Shown here: piece after piece, positions 1 through 7,518 of the stretch
How the letters are laid out: each line of letters begins with the position of its first letter
Position numbering within the stretch: the first letter of the stretch is position 1
Source: Isohypsibius dastychi
Taxonomy: Eukaryota; Tardigrada; Eutardigrada; Parachela; Isohypsibiidae
NCBI GenBank assembly: GCA_034696485.1
Contig: JAQIWT010001454.1
Location: 1-10,741 of the forward strand
DNA: 10,741 bases
Reading direction: 5' to 3'
The notes under the pieces: generated by a model
What the model saw: the letters and a program-made list of their open reading frames with translations, nothing else
Database searches by the model: none
What the model was told of the DNA's origin: nothing
Position numbers and translations under genes: made by a program

Positions 1-1
1 A

Positions 2-130
2 CCTGTAGTCGAAAAAGATTTCGAGATTGTCGGCAGTGCCTTGACTATCTTTGGTGGGAAATTCTACATGGCTCAAGATGATCAGGATCCGGATCTCATT
101 TATCTTGTGCCGATGTCGAAAGCTGTTTAG
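2..130 (+). CDS. 3' end of an unrecognised protein-coding gene (partial)
   Basis: The window opens inside an open frame of 42 codons that ends in TAG at 128-130. The visible C-terminus contains GSALTIFGGKFYMA, then an acidic DDQDPD stretch, and ends LVPMSKAV. Codons follow the purine-first pattern typical of coding DNA and resemble those of the neighbouring GM2A-like gene. An AATAAA lies 60 nt after the stop, as expected for a final exon. I do not recognise the family. The IFGGKFY stretch recalls a beta-propeller (Kelch-like) strand, but one such stretch is not enough for a call. The true exon start is outside the window, or could lie at a weak acceptor (CTGTAG, ending at 8). A second frame is also open for 32 codons here (to TGA at 97-99), so the frame choice is likely rather than certain. 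Confidence 0.5.
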   Translation, partial: PVVEKDFEIVGSALTIFGGKFYMAQDDQDPDLIYLVPMSKAV

Positions 131-190
131 GAAACCAACCGTGATGTTCTCTACGAAATCGTTCTGCATTTGAAGATAAGTCTGCATTTA

Positions 191-196
191 AATAAA
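191..196 (+). terminator. AATAAA polyadenylation signal of the left-edge gene
   Basis: A canonical AATAAA hexamer lies 60 nt after the stop codon at 128-130, followed by a T/G-rich stretch (TTGTTGTTTGGGTTTTG). That is the arrangement expected for cleavage and polyadenylation of the upstream gene. Confidence 0.45.
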
Positions 197-714
197 TTGT
201 TGTTTGGGTTTTGTTTTCCTAATAGAATCTCCGCTTTTCGTTCCATGATTCAAAGTTCTCTACTGGAAATTCATAATGACGATGTTTATAGTCCATTTAC
301 AGTCTGTTTGCTCTTCTGGAGGATGATGTTACTGCTCAAATTGTTTACGAAATGCTCTCTTTTATAATTTTGTGATTGCGATCGGCGAACGATAATTTCC
401 TTGTTGGTATTTCTTCCGAACTGCATATAAAGCTTTTTCGAAAGTTGTGACTCGAACGATCCAATACTTCCAATCTTTCCTTTTGTTTTACGCGCCTGAT
501 AAGACTGCGATATCTTGGGGAGATAACTATTCGTTTGGACATTGTCCCCACGTTCCTTTTCTTGACCTTCAGATAAATCCCGAACAATGGAAAACAGATT
601 AACTATCTGGTAATTATCAATGTTTTCTTGAAATCATCTTGGAGCGGTTAGAACGCACATCTTGAGAAAGTGATATCAAAATGCTTGGTATCATTGAAAA
701 CCAAACGCTTCCGG
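197..714. other. Intergenic spacer between two co-oriented genes
   Basis: No recognisable gene. A 65-codon plus frame (170-367) and an 80-codon minus frame (345-587) are open here, but neither shows a recognisable motif and both are within chance length. The right part leads into the promoter of the GM2A-like gene. Confidence 0.4.
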
Positions 715-722
715 TATAAAAA
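715..722 (+). promoter_or_regulatory. TATA box of the GM2A-like gene
   Basis: The sequence CGGTATAAAAAGG contains a near-perfect TATA element 97-104 nt before the ATG at 819. Transcription would be expected to start about 25-30 nt downstream, around 745-760, giving a 5' leader of roughly 60-75 nt. No ATG occurs in that leader before the coding start except out-of-frame possibilities close to the TATA box itself. The TSS is inferred, not seen. Confidence 0.6.
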
Positions 723-818
723 GGTTAGCCCCGCTGATGAGAACAGGAAGCAGTGAAATCAGATTGGCTTTAGAATCTTCATTTAAATTCAAACTCCATC
801 TGGAATATCCTAACAACA

Positions 819-878
819 ATGGCTGGTCTGTTTTCCTTTGTTCTTTCGGCTTGTTTCCTCTTTGGGCTCTCATCCGCA
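819..878 (+). other. Signal peptide of the GM2A-like protein
   Basis: Twenty residues beginning MAGLFSFVLS carry a hydrophobic core and end in a small-residue LSSA site before MSLGSTNN. This predicts ER entry and secretion or lysosomal delivery. The next in-frame ATG (879) lies exactly after this segment, so starting there would remove the signal. Confidence 0.8.
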
Positions 879-1700
879 ATGAGTCTTGGTTCCACCAACA
901 ATCTTCTCAGCGATATGGAGGTAATGAGTTGACCGTTAATGTTTGTCTCAGTTTTTAATCAACTCGGGTTCTCTTGCAGAAAAAACCTCTTGGAGAAGCT
1001 CTCGGGGTTGACATCACAGATTTTAAATGGAGCAGTTGTGGAGCAGTTGATGATGCCGCTGAAATGTTGAGTTTGTCAATTTCGAAAGGTAGGAAATCGT
1101 CATTCGCTAGACTTTTGGTACATAAGGTATGATATCTGACTTTGGAAGTGATCATTCATTGTTTACAGATGCAAGGGTCACCGGATCAATTTTGGCGAAG
1201 GTCGACCTCGCTTCACCACTGAATGTAAGTTGCGCTGCTGTTCATGTATTTTCGTATCGAATTACGAAATTCATGGGGATTTTTTTTCATTGGTCCCTTG
1301 ATTTTACAATTCTCCTAGGTCACAATTAGTATCCAGAAGAAAGTTCTTTTCTCGTGGCTCCCACTTCCAGTAAAGCGGTACCCTGATGCTTGCGAAAAGT
1401 TCGCTCTGCTTCCGGAATGTCCGGCTGCTTTTGTTGCAGCTGGTCTTCCATGCAAGTGCCCATTTCAAGCGGTAAAGATATACAGTGAAGTCTTTTTCTG
1501 TGAAATAGTTTCAGGTTGTTTTTTGTTGCTTTCAGGGAACATACACTTTCGATGATCTGGAGCTCGACCTTGATGCCTTCAATATCCTGAGTTTGGTACC
1601 TGGTTTCATCCTCGATGGGGATATACGAGGAAAAGTAACCATATCGAGCGGTGATGTCAAAATCGCATGTTTGGAAATGAGCGCTGATTTGAAGAACTAA
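819..1700 (+). CDS. Ganglioside GM2 activator-like secreted lipid-binding protein (GM2A/ML superfamily), five exons
   Basis: Exons are 819-920, 980-1088, 1169-1224, 1319-1471 and 1536-1700. All introns are GT-AG (59, 80, 94 and 64 nt; phases 0, 1, 0, 0), and the joined frame encodes 194 residues. In-frame TAG at 771-773 and the CAACAATGG context fix the start. Residues 1-20 form a signal peptide ending LSSA. Family landmarks in order are FKWSSC (49-54), a DLASPLNV strand (about 83-90), LPCKCPFQAGTY (132-143, matching the LPCHCPFKEGTY of human GM2A) and a final VKIACLEMSADLK. Known family role: vertebrate GM2A lifts GM2 ganglioside from membranes and presents it to beta-hexosaminidase A in lysosomes. 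In invertebrates the ligand is generally unknown, so lipid transfer or presentation is inferred. Mature cysteines are 54, 114, 123, 134, 136 and 185. The family pair equivalent to human 99-106 is absent. One sequon, N89-V-T. Family assignment is confident; substrate is not. Confidence 0.92.
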
Positions 1701-1952
1701 GCCAAGTTTCCCTAGGAATTTAATCGGAAGGACCTTGGTTCGTTTTCTATCTGAAGAGTTTCTCAAATTTCTTTTATCTCTCACAATGAAAGAAATCAGC
1801 CGACTTGCTCTAAATTCTTCTGTACTGCCTGATAGCTAAATCAGTGCGTATTTCTCAAGTGTTTCGCTCCCCACAAGGAACCGTCAAAACAAAGATAAAT
1901 TATCGACAATGCATTTATCTGCTGACAAATTCTCATGCATCGTCGAATTAAA
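1701..1952 (+). other. Probable 3' UTR of the GM2A-like gene with weak poly(A) signals
   Basis: No AATAAA follows closely. Variant hexamers GATAAA (1894-1899) and ATTAAA (1947-1952) are the best candidates; ATTAAA is the commonest natural variant and would give a 3' UTR of roughly 270 nt. The next AATAAA is at 2191-2196. Which one is used cannot be decided from sequence. Confidence 0.3.
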
Positions 1953-3239
1953 TTTCCTATGAGAAACTCTTATTAATCTTATTTTTATCCGCTCTTGATA
2001 ACACATAACATTCAAACTAATTTTTGCCGGTACCGAGTCACGCCCTTGCTTTAAGAACTTTTGAGTATTTCGATTTGTTAGAGCAGGCTTTTGAATTTAC
2101 GATGAAAAGCAGTTGGTTGCAAAAGCAGATCGTTAAACTTGCCTACACATCATCTCATGAATTTTCAACAAATGTTTCCATTGAAAAGGGAATAAAGTAA
2201 ACTCCTTCAGTTGGTCGACAGTCGAGTGTTGGGCGGGACTCATCAGCAATCCAAAACGACAAAATACGGGCCCATTTTTCTCCCGACTCTTTCAAGTCGC
2301 TGAAAGCGCTCCGAAAAATTAATGCGAAATTTAAGCTGGCCTATAGAATTTTTTGTTCGATGTTATAGTTAAGGAGACAATGGAAACTGATTCGCGAGGC
2401 AACTGCACATCGTTTCATTTCAACTACTTTCGGCTGTTTATCCCATTTTGAATAGACGTGCCGAATTCAGCTGGGATGAAACACAGCAGGCCATGCCTGC
2501 CTATATTCATCACAAAACAATAGTTGCGCGCTTGAAATTACTAGGTTTGTGTAGAGAATTCAAATCGCTGTGGATGTTGCTTTGGTCCGGGAAATGAATG
2601 CGAGAAGGGCCACAGAATAAAACTGCTCTCGTCTTTCATAACTTACTGGTTCCTATTATAATGATTACTAAAGATTAAATACTCTTCACAATTATGACCC
2701 GCGCAGTCAAAAGCCCGGCATTCCCATCTGAAGAATCAGTCAAATGTCGGTTGTCATTTTATCCATGGAACTTCTTCGGTCGATCACGGAGATCACATTT
2801 TCGACTGCGTTACACTTTTTGCCAGTACTTTCTCGTTTATCTGGAAAACTACCAGCTGTTCCAGAGCAGCAGGTTTTTATTTCGTTCAACATATCCCGAA
2901 GGCTCCTGATTATTGTTGATTGTGGCGATCGTTTAAAAGAATCATCTCTAATCTTCTGAGACTGCTTCTGTCGGAAATGACTTGAAGGTCAACGTTATCG
3001 CTCATCTCTTTATTCTCCAAATCGGTCCGATGAATCGCTAGTTTACTGTAGGTGCCATGGTGCCGGAACGTGGTCAACAAACTGAAAATCTTGATAAGCA
3101 AACTGTCAAGATCGTTTTCTGTTAAAACAGACTTTCCAACTTTGTGTGGACGTCTATCTGTTTTATCTTGTTCGCGGTGTTGGATGCGAATCCGCATTTT
3201 GACCAATATTTGACAGGATGGTAACCATGAAGTCGATGA
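1953..3239. other. Gene-poor stretch without recognisable gene
   Basis: Contains AATAAA at 2191-2196 and 2616-2621, a short hairpin at 2475-2511, two overlapping plus frames of 71 codons (2694-2909 and 2744-2959) and a 98-codon minus frame (2910-3206). None has a family motif, and a frame of about 100 codons is expected by chance in a window of this size. I see nothing that supports a gene. Confidence 0.35.
2475..2511. repeat. Symmetric inverted repeat (two-tier hairpin)
   Basis: Outer arms GATGAA (2475-2480) and TTCATC (2506-2511) enclose, after equal 5-nt unpaired stretches, inner arms GCAGGC (2486-2491) and GCCTGC (2495-2500) around a CAT loop. Twelve perfect pairs in a symmetric layout; function unknown. 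Confidence 0.4.
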
Positions 3240-3617
3240 AGCAAGCGAAAACGGAATACAGAAGTAAATCGGAAGTCAGTGACGTGTGAAATTGTGCCTT
3301 CAAGGAGGAAGATTCTCATTGGAGTCTACATATGCTTCCTCGGCTATCTTTTCTACACAGGTAAGAACAACGTCACGGTTCAAAACTTTGAAGTGGTAGC
3401 TGTTTGTTCATCCATTGTAGACGATTAAAAACAAACGAAACCATCGATTAGTGCAGCTTAATGGAATTATCTAGCAGCGAACAACGTGGATGAGAGATTT
3501 TCTTGTTTAGGAATATTGAGTTACCATTTTGAATCCTATAGTATTTATAACGAGATAAGGGAGCTACGGAGTTGCAGTTCATTGAGACTGACTTCCGGTA
3601 TCGAATATCTGAACTGA
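3240..3617 (+). CDS. Possible exon pair encoding a membrane segment (tentative)
   Basis: Frame 3240-3360 is open and ends exactly at a perfect CAG|GTAAGA donor. It encodes a basic stretch, then a strongly hydrophobic segment, KILIGVYICFLGYLFYT, preceded by two arginines. An acceptor with a pyrimidine tract (TTTTCTTGTTTAG, ending at 3510) would give a 150-nt intron and keep the frame open to TGA at 3615-3617, adding about 34 residues rich in E, R and S. A nearer acceptor (ending 3420, 60-nt intron) stops the frame after two codons. No ATG or convincing upstream acceptor was found for this frame, so it would be an internal exon or a relic. The topology (basic residues, one helix, then E/R-rich segment) is seen in many membrane proteins and does not identify a family. 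Confidence 0.18.
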
Positions 3618-3638
3618 CCTAGGTGGCGTTCACGTCTG

Positions 3639-3655
3639 TGGCGCTTTAAGCGCCA
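3639..3655. repeat. GC-rich 8-bp-arm palindrome
   Basis: TGGCGCTT and AAGCGCCA flank a single central T. It stands out from the AT-richer surroundings and sits in a short GC-rich patch (about 3620-3690) that also contains CGCCATCTG and GAGGGCG. It could be a protein-binding site or the remnant of an element; no matching terminal repeat was found. Confidence 0.4.
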
Positions 3656-4688
3656 TCTGTCTTTGGAGGGAGTAAGCACAGAGGGCGTTTCTTGTTTATC
3701 TCCGATATCACTGTATTTTGCACTTAACGGTACGGTACTTATTTGCGTTGCGTGTTGAACATTTTACAGAGTTTTTCCATTTTAGCGGCTTTGGCTAATT
3801 TGTCTTTTCCCAAGTTGTTTTGATGTAGTTGTTTTATGAACGAAAAACAAAACTTTATTCTCACGAAGCTCAGGTAGCGTCAATTTTTGGTTGGCTTCCC
3901 TAATCAGTAATCATCTCTGGTTATGGCTCATTGAATTCTCAGATGGACATTTAAGATAGGACACCTGCTGTAAATATCCCTTTTTGCCCTTGCCGATGCC
4001 GAAATAGCTTATGGATCGTGCTCAGAGCGGAATATAACGCCGCACCAGGTGGATCAGAGAAATGCGTGAATTTAGTATGCATGAATTTGCCCTTCTTGCT
4101 TGCAACTCCTGTCCCACACCTCTAACCGCAAATGCTCCCGGCTTCCTTCATATTTCCGCGGAAGGAATAATGGTTGATTTGCTAATAATCTCTCGCGCAA
4201 ATCAATCATTTTAACGCTTCCAGATGTTATCGGTGACCGTAGCTGGGACGGGAACACGATGTTTATGACAGTCCAGGTTATCGGCAATTTAATCAAGTGG
4301 GCGAGTAGGAACTCTTGAAATATCGATTCTCATAAATTCGTAATTGACGATCCTATCGTTTTAATTTGCATGGTATTCATCAACAATATGAAGTCAATAT
4401 TTATTGTAATACAGAATAAAATAATAAAAATTTCTTTAAATTCTAATCAGTAGAAAAAGCGACTTCCCTAACTTCTGCAACGCTCAGTTTTGGTTTGATT
4501 AGGTCTACAGGTTAATATTTTAAGGGTCAAATAATGCAAAGAAATAATCAATCTGAGAAAAAAGTTATCGATATTGTATTTTTATTCCTTTTTACATGTA
4601 CGTGTAAAATGTAGATGTTTACTGGTGGTTTGTCGTCCAAGAATAACTGAATTCCTTTTCATCCCGAATTTCATGAAGATATGGAGAG

Positions 4689-4706
4689 ATGATCCGGGAG
4701 GATCAT
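4689..4706. repeat. 7-bp hairpin
   Basis: ATGATCC and GGATCAT flank a 4-nt GGGA loop. Isolated; no poly-U tract or other terminator-like context, and no gene next to it. Confidence 0.35.
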
Positions 4707-4874
4707 GAACGTGAAATTCAGTAGCGGGATTAGGAGCGATATCACAGAGACAAACTCTGAAATCTGATCAAGGCGGATCGAGGAGAGATTAATTAAAAGG
4801 ACAATTGTTGGGAATATCAACACCCAAGGGTATGCTTTATAGTGCAAGAAATGTTTAATGGAAAAAATTGATTT

Positions 4875-5153
4875 TTAACCAACGTCACTAACTAAAAGCC
4901 TAGGATAAAGGGCCGGGACACAATCATGCGGGACGTGGGGGCCAACATGTCCGGGGTGTTCTTTTGTTCGGCCTCGATCCGAGCAGCCAGCAGCTCTGAC
5001 AAATATGGAATACAATCCTATTATTTCTTTAGCAGCAGCGGAAATGGAAGGCGTCAATGACAGGAAGTGCATTTCGCAAATGGATGGTAGATTTGAGAGA
5101 ACTTCTAGCCGTGCTTCTATTTCCACCCACGCGCTAGATCGGATTGAAAATGA
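4875..5153 (-). CDS. Unrecognised minus-strand open frame, possible internal exon (tentative)
   Basis: Ninety-two codons are open between stops, with no ATG near the 5' end; the first Met lies about 28 codons in. A CTAG acceptor-like site sits near its 5' side. The translation is balanced in composition and includes an amphipathic run, SAAAKEIIGLYSIFVRAAG, but no family motif. Codon choice (several GCT, GAA and GGC) looks mildly coding. The opposite strand has no competing long frame. Chance remains the leading alternative. Confidence 0.13.
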   Translation of the reverse strand, partial: SFSIRSSAWVEIEARLEVLSNLPSICEMHFLSLTPSISAAAKEIIGLYSIFVRAAGCSDRGRTKEHPGHVGPHVPHDCVPALYPRLLVSDVG

Positions 5154-5283
5154 TCAGCTAACTGTATAGACAAACCGGTTTTTGAAAGGTCAGGCTCACA
5201 AAAATGTAGATTACCTAGAACTCTAACGTTACGAAGCATTTCGTCTTTAAATTGTATGAAAACGATCAGGTTATGAATATTGC

Positions 5284-5448
5284 ATGGAATTTGTGACTCA
5301 GCTTGAAATGTCGGCTAAGATGTCAAAAGATTCAATTTTCATATCATCTGATGAGATAGAACAGGACAAAGGGTGCAGATTCTGCAGCTGTGCCGTGGTT
5401 CAAGTGACAGGACCCCTCGTGAAGAAGAACGTGAGATTTTATGATTGA
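5284..5448 (+). CDS. Small open frame with a CxxCxC motif (tentative)
   Basis: Fifty-four codons from ATG (5284) to TGA (5446-5448). The translation carries acidic SSDEIEQD followed by CRFCSC (C-x2-C-x-C), then a hydrophobic strand and a basic tail. An AATAAA (5448-5453) overlaps the stop codon. The frame is open only ten codons further upstream, so if real it is a tiny gene or a last exon. No family is recognised; the length is fully compatible with chance. Confidence 0.12.
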   Translation: MEFVTQLEMSAKMSKDSIFISSDEIEQDKGCRFCSCAVVQVTGPLVKKNVRFYD

Positions 5449-5695
5449 ATAAAAGCGCCGACAGAATGGTTGGCGAAGGAAAAGGCGATTCTCGAACAAA
5501 TCTAAAAATGTTACCTCCGCCATTTAAAAACCAGAGAATAAATATTTTATAATCGGGTTTTCAACAAAATAATTAATCAAGAATTATTTTACTGAAAATA
5601 CTGTGAATGAGATTTAGTTTTCAGACAGAGTATGAGGAAACATTTTATTTGTATCTTGGAAATTATTAAATCTAAGTAATCCTCATTTTCTGGCG
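5449..5695. other. AT-rich intergenic sequence
   Basis: AT-rich and without open frames of note. It contains TTTATT at 5644-5649, which on the minus strand reads AATAAA, 47 nt beyond the stop of the minus-strand frame at 5696-5950. Confidence 0.35.
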
Positions 5696-5950
5696 CTATG
5701 ACGGAATTTTGGCATTTAAAAATGCAAGCAATGAACTCGCAGCAGGCTGCTGCGTAGATGTGTGTGGTGATGTTGGCGGAAATTTGGTTTTGACAAAAGT
5801 GAAATTTCCGCTACAAGAGCCCGCAAGGTGTGTAAAATATTGAGCACATCCTCGTGAATGGAGTCTTATATCAACAAATGTCGAGCAGACTGTTTGCTTA
5901 TCCTCAAATAAATGACTATGTGATCTGCAATATATTGTCATTCCTGGCAT
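5696..5950 (-). CDS. Unrecognised 84-codon minus-strand open frame (tentative)
   Basis: Begins with ATG at 5950-5948 and ends TAG at 5698-5696; a minus-strand AATAAA follows at 5649-5644. The translation has four spaced cysteines and a Pro/Ser/Thr/Gln-rich C-terminal stretch (PPTSPHTSTQQPAASS). It has no clear signal peptide and no recognised domain. The TATATAAA at 5958-5965 is too close to the ATG to serve this strand. A poly(A) signal at the right distance is mildly supportive. Divergent to the candidate gene at 6174-6428. Confidence 0.18.
   Translation of the reverse strand: MPGMTIYCRSHSHLFEDKQTVCSTFVDIRLHSRGCAQYFTHLAGSCSGNFTFVKTKFPPTSPHTSTQQPAASSLLAFLNAKIPS
5712..5725. repeat. Short AT-rich palindrome
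   Basis: GCATTT and AAATGC around AA, thirteen bases from a second, GC-rich palindrome at 5738-5754. Confidence 0.35.
5738..5754. repeat. GC-rich 8-bp-arm palindrome
   Basis: CGCAGCAG and CTGCTGCG flank one central G: eight perfect pairs. It lies inside the minus-strand frame 5696-5950, where it reads through a Gln/Pro/Ala-rich segment, so codon repetition (CAG/GCT) may explain it. Confidence 0.45.
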
Positions 5951-5957
5951 ATTTCGC

Positions 5958-5965
5958 TATATAAA
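5958..5965 (+). promoter_or_regulatory. TATA box candidate (TATATAAA)
   Basis: A canonical TATATAAA is followed by TTCACAC (about 5979), an initiator-like sequence, and then by a GTAAGT donor at 5997. The spacing suggests a transcript starting near 5980-5992 on the plus strand. Such AT-rich octamers also occur by chance. Confidence 0.3.
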
Positions 5966-6173
5966 TTATAATTTCTTTTCACACAAATTACACATTGTAA
6001 GTGAAATTTCCCCATCCTCTCTCATTCTCTTTTACACGATGAAGATATTTCCACTTTGCATTTCCTCCATCCTTGTCAATAACAGAGGCAATTCATCAGC
6101 CAGCCAATTTCGCCAGCGCGAAAAAGTCTCTTTATACAAACAATAATTTTCTAGCCTTAATTGTTGAGTAGAA

Positions 6174-6428
6174 ATGGGAAAAGTAATTGGATTTGCAGTG
6201 GAACTGCAATTTGCCTCAACATGTCCAAAACAGCTCCGACCCCTGCGTGATGTGACCTTTCTCGCGTGCTACTCCAGTTTTCTCCAACTACTCATTAGAA
6301 CAAGAGACGCTGTCACAAGGACGCAGTTTGCATGTGCAGGAAACTCGCTTGTATTTATCATGTTTGTCAGCGACAGGGTAGAATTGGCAGTTGAAGCACG
6401 ATCGCTTTTTGTGCCATGTAGCCATTAG
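6174..6428 (+). CDS. Small protein of 84 residues, unrecognised; best novel-gene candidate
   Basis: ATG lies in strong context (AGAAATGGG) and the frame ends TAG at 6426-6428. The surrounding model is coherent: TATATAAA at 5958, donor GTAAGT at 5997, acceptor AACAG ending at 6085 after a pyrimidine tract (89-nt intron, close to those of the GM2A-like gene), and AATAAA at 6670-6675. Splicing would remove the only upstream ATG (6039, a 35-codon frame), leaving 6174 as the first ATG. The protein has cysteines at 17, 32, 54 and 82 and two hydrophobic stretches (about 28-40 and 57-65). It lacks an N-terminal signal peptide and I recognise no family. Without homology this remains a model; a chance frame is still quite possible. 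Confidence 0.3.
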   Translation: MGKVIGFAVELQFASTCPKQLRPLRDVTFLACYSSFLQLLIRTRDAVTRTQFACAGNSLVFIMFVSDRVELAVEARSLFVPCSH

Positions 6429-6669
6429 GTCATGGAAGACGGAGCATCAATTGCGCATCATCATGGCATGATTTGCCTTTGACTGTCGTAACTCATCGTC
6501 CATGACCACGCTGATCCTCATAGTTGATTCTCCCAACTATCGCCGGCAGATGTCAAAACTATTATGACTATATTGCCAATCGGTGGTAAAATCAGGAATT
6601 CCCATCTTTCTTCCTGAGAATTTACAAATGAATTTTACTGTACGTTTTGAATGGTGTTTAGAATTTCGC

Positions 6670-6675
6670 AATAAA
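6670..6675 (+). terminator. AATAAA polyadenylation signal candidate
   Basis: Canonical hexamer 241 nt after the stop of the 84-residue frame, followed by TTTTGTT, a T/G-rich downstream element. Confidence 0.3.
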
Positions 6676-7450
6676 TTTTGTTAAACCTTGATTTATTTCA
6701 AAGCAACTGGCTGGAATAACCGAAGCCGAAAAATACTAGTTTTGCAGTGTATTAGAAAGTAGTGGAAATATGAAAAGGTGATATTTTCGAAATGGACAGA
6801 TTAGTTGGAAGTCAGGGTGAGGGTTGCGTTGACGTGGGTCGAGAAAAATGTGGATCGATGCATCTCTGTAAGCAACAATTATGGCAAATGGTTTATTGAT
6901 TGCTGCTCAGCATGTTCTGGACAAATGAATCGTCCCTGGTGACAATCGAAGTCCTTTTTACGTCCATGTCATGCTATCCTGGAATACAGCTGATCATTTT
7001 GCTTCATGAAGACCGATCACCATCTGCGACCTCGCAGTGACCTTTCGTTACGAGAGAAATAAAGTCTCCGATGAAAATATGCGAATAAATTGGTTCATAT
7101 GTTTAAATTAATAAATTTAATCTGCCCGAAAAATAAATAACGAGTTTATGTATTCTCAAGAAAGAGGGACAAATGGAAGAATGGCGACGCAATCAATGAC
7201 GAAACCACATCAATTGTTTTGAAATCAGATATCTTCCAACAAAGAGGTGTTTAATGCGGTTCATTGGAATCGATAAAACGAAGTTTACTCATCGCCTTGA
7301 GAGGTCTGTATGGGAATACTAGGTGCTAACCATTCCTTATGAAAGAAACAAAACACCGCTCAGGAATAAAGGGCGTTAATTTCCTGAGCCAATATCGGCT
7401 GCATTTTTGATATTTCATTGCGATTCAATAATCACGGTTCTTTGTTCTGC

Positions 7451-7518
7451 GATTATCCCGTAATCTTTCCCGAATGAAATTTCAAAAGGTGCATCGCCGA
7501 TAATCTGAGAGGATTACG
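7451..7518. repeat. Interleaved inverted-repeat arms
   Basis: Arms GATTATC (7451-7457) and GATAATC (7499-7505) interleave with CGTAATC (7459-7465) and GATTACG (7512-7518). The order a-b-a'-b' is that of a pseudoknot, though the 7-bp arms are short enough to be coincidental. Confidence 0.3.

Larger units (their letters stand above)
3618..4874. other. Gene-poor stretch without recognisable gene
   Basis: Holds a GC-rich palindrome at 3639-3655, a 74-codon minus frame lacking an ATG start (4072-4296), an AT-rich run around 4380-4445 with overlapping AATAAA-like hexamers, and a 7-bp hairpin at 4689-4706. No recognisable coding, RNA or mobile-element signature. Confidence 0.35.

Noticed and set aside
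737-958. A 73-codon plus frame over the start of the GM2A-like gene
   Set aside because: It overlaps exon 1 in another frame and runs into intron 1. The 819 frame has the signal peptide and splices correctly.
1089-1126. A later donor (AAG|GTATGA at 1127) for exon 2 that would add 13 residues
   Set aside because: It changes the phase and puts exon 3 out of frame, destroying the GSILAKVDLASPLN strand. The donor at 1089 keeps the family alignment.
955-1155. A 66-codon minus frame
   Set aside because: Antisense to exon 2 and intron 2 of the GM2A-like gene.
1326-1784. A 152-codon minus-strand open frame, the longest in the window
   Set aside because: It is antisense to exons 4 and 5 of the GM2A-like gene and runs through intron 4. 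The plus strand has clear homology, splice sites and conserved cysteines, so this is a shadow of coding bias.
3901-3955. A plus-strand stretch reading VIISGYGSLNSQ, suggesting a potassium-channel pore after the membrane segment at 3300-3360
   Set aside because: The frame is closed by stops on both sides, the preceding pore-helix residues are missing and the required exon chain is not supported. A three-residue GYG match is not evidence.
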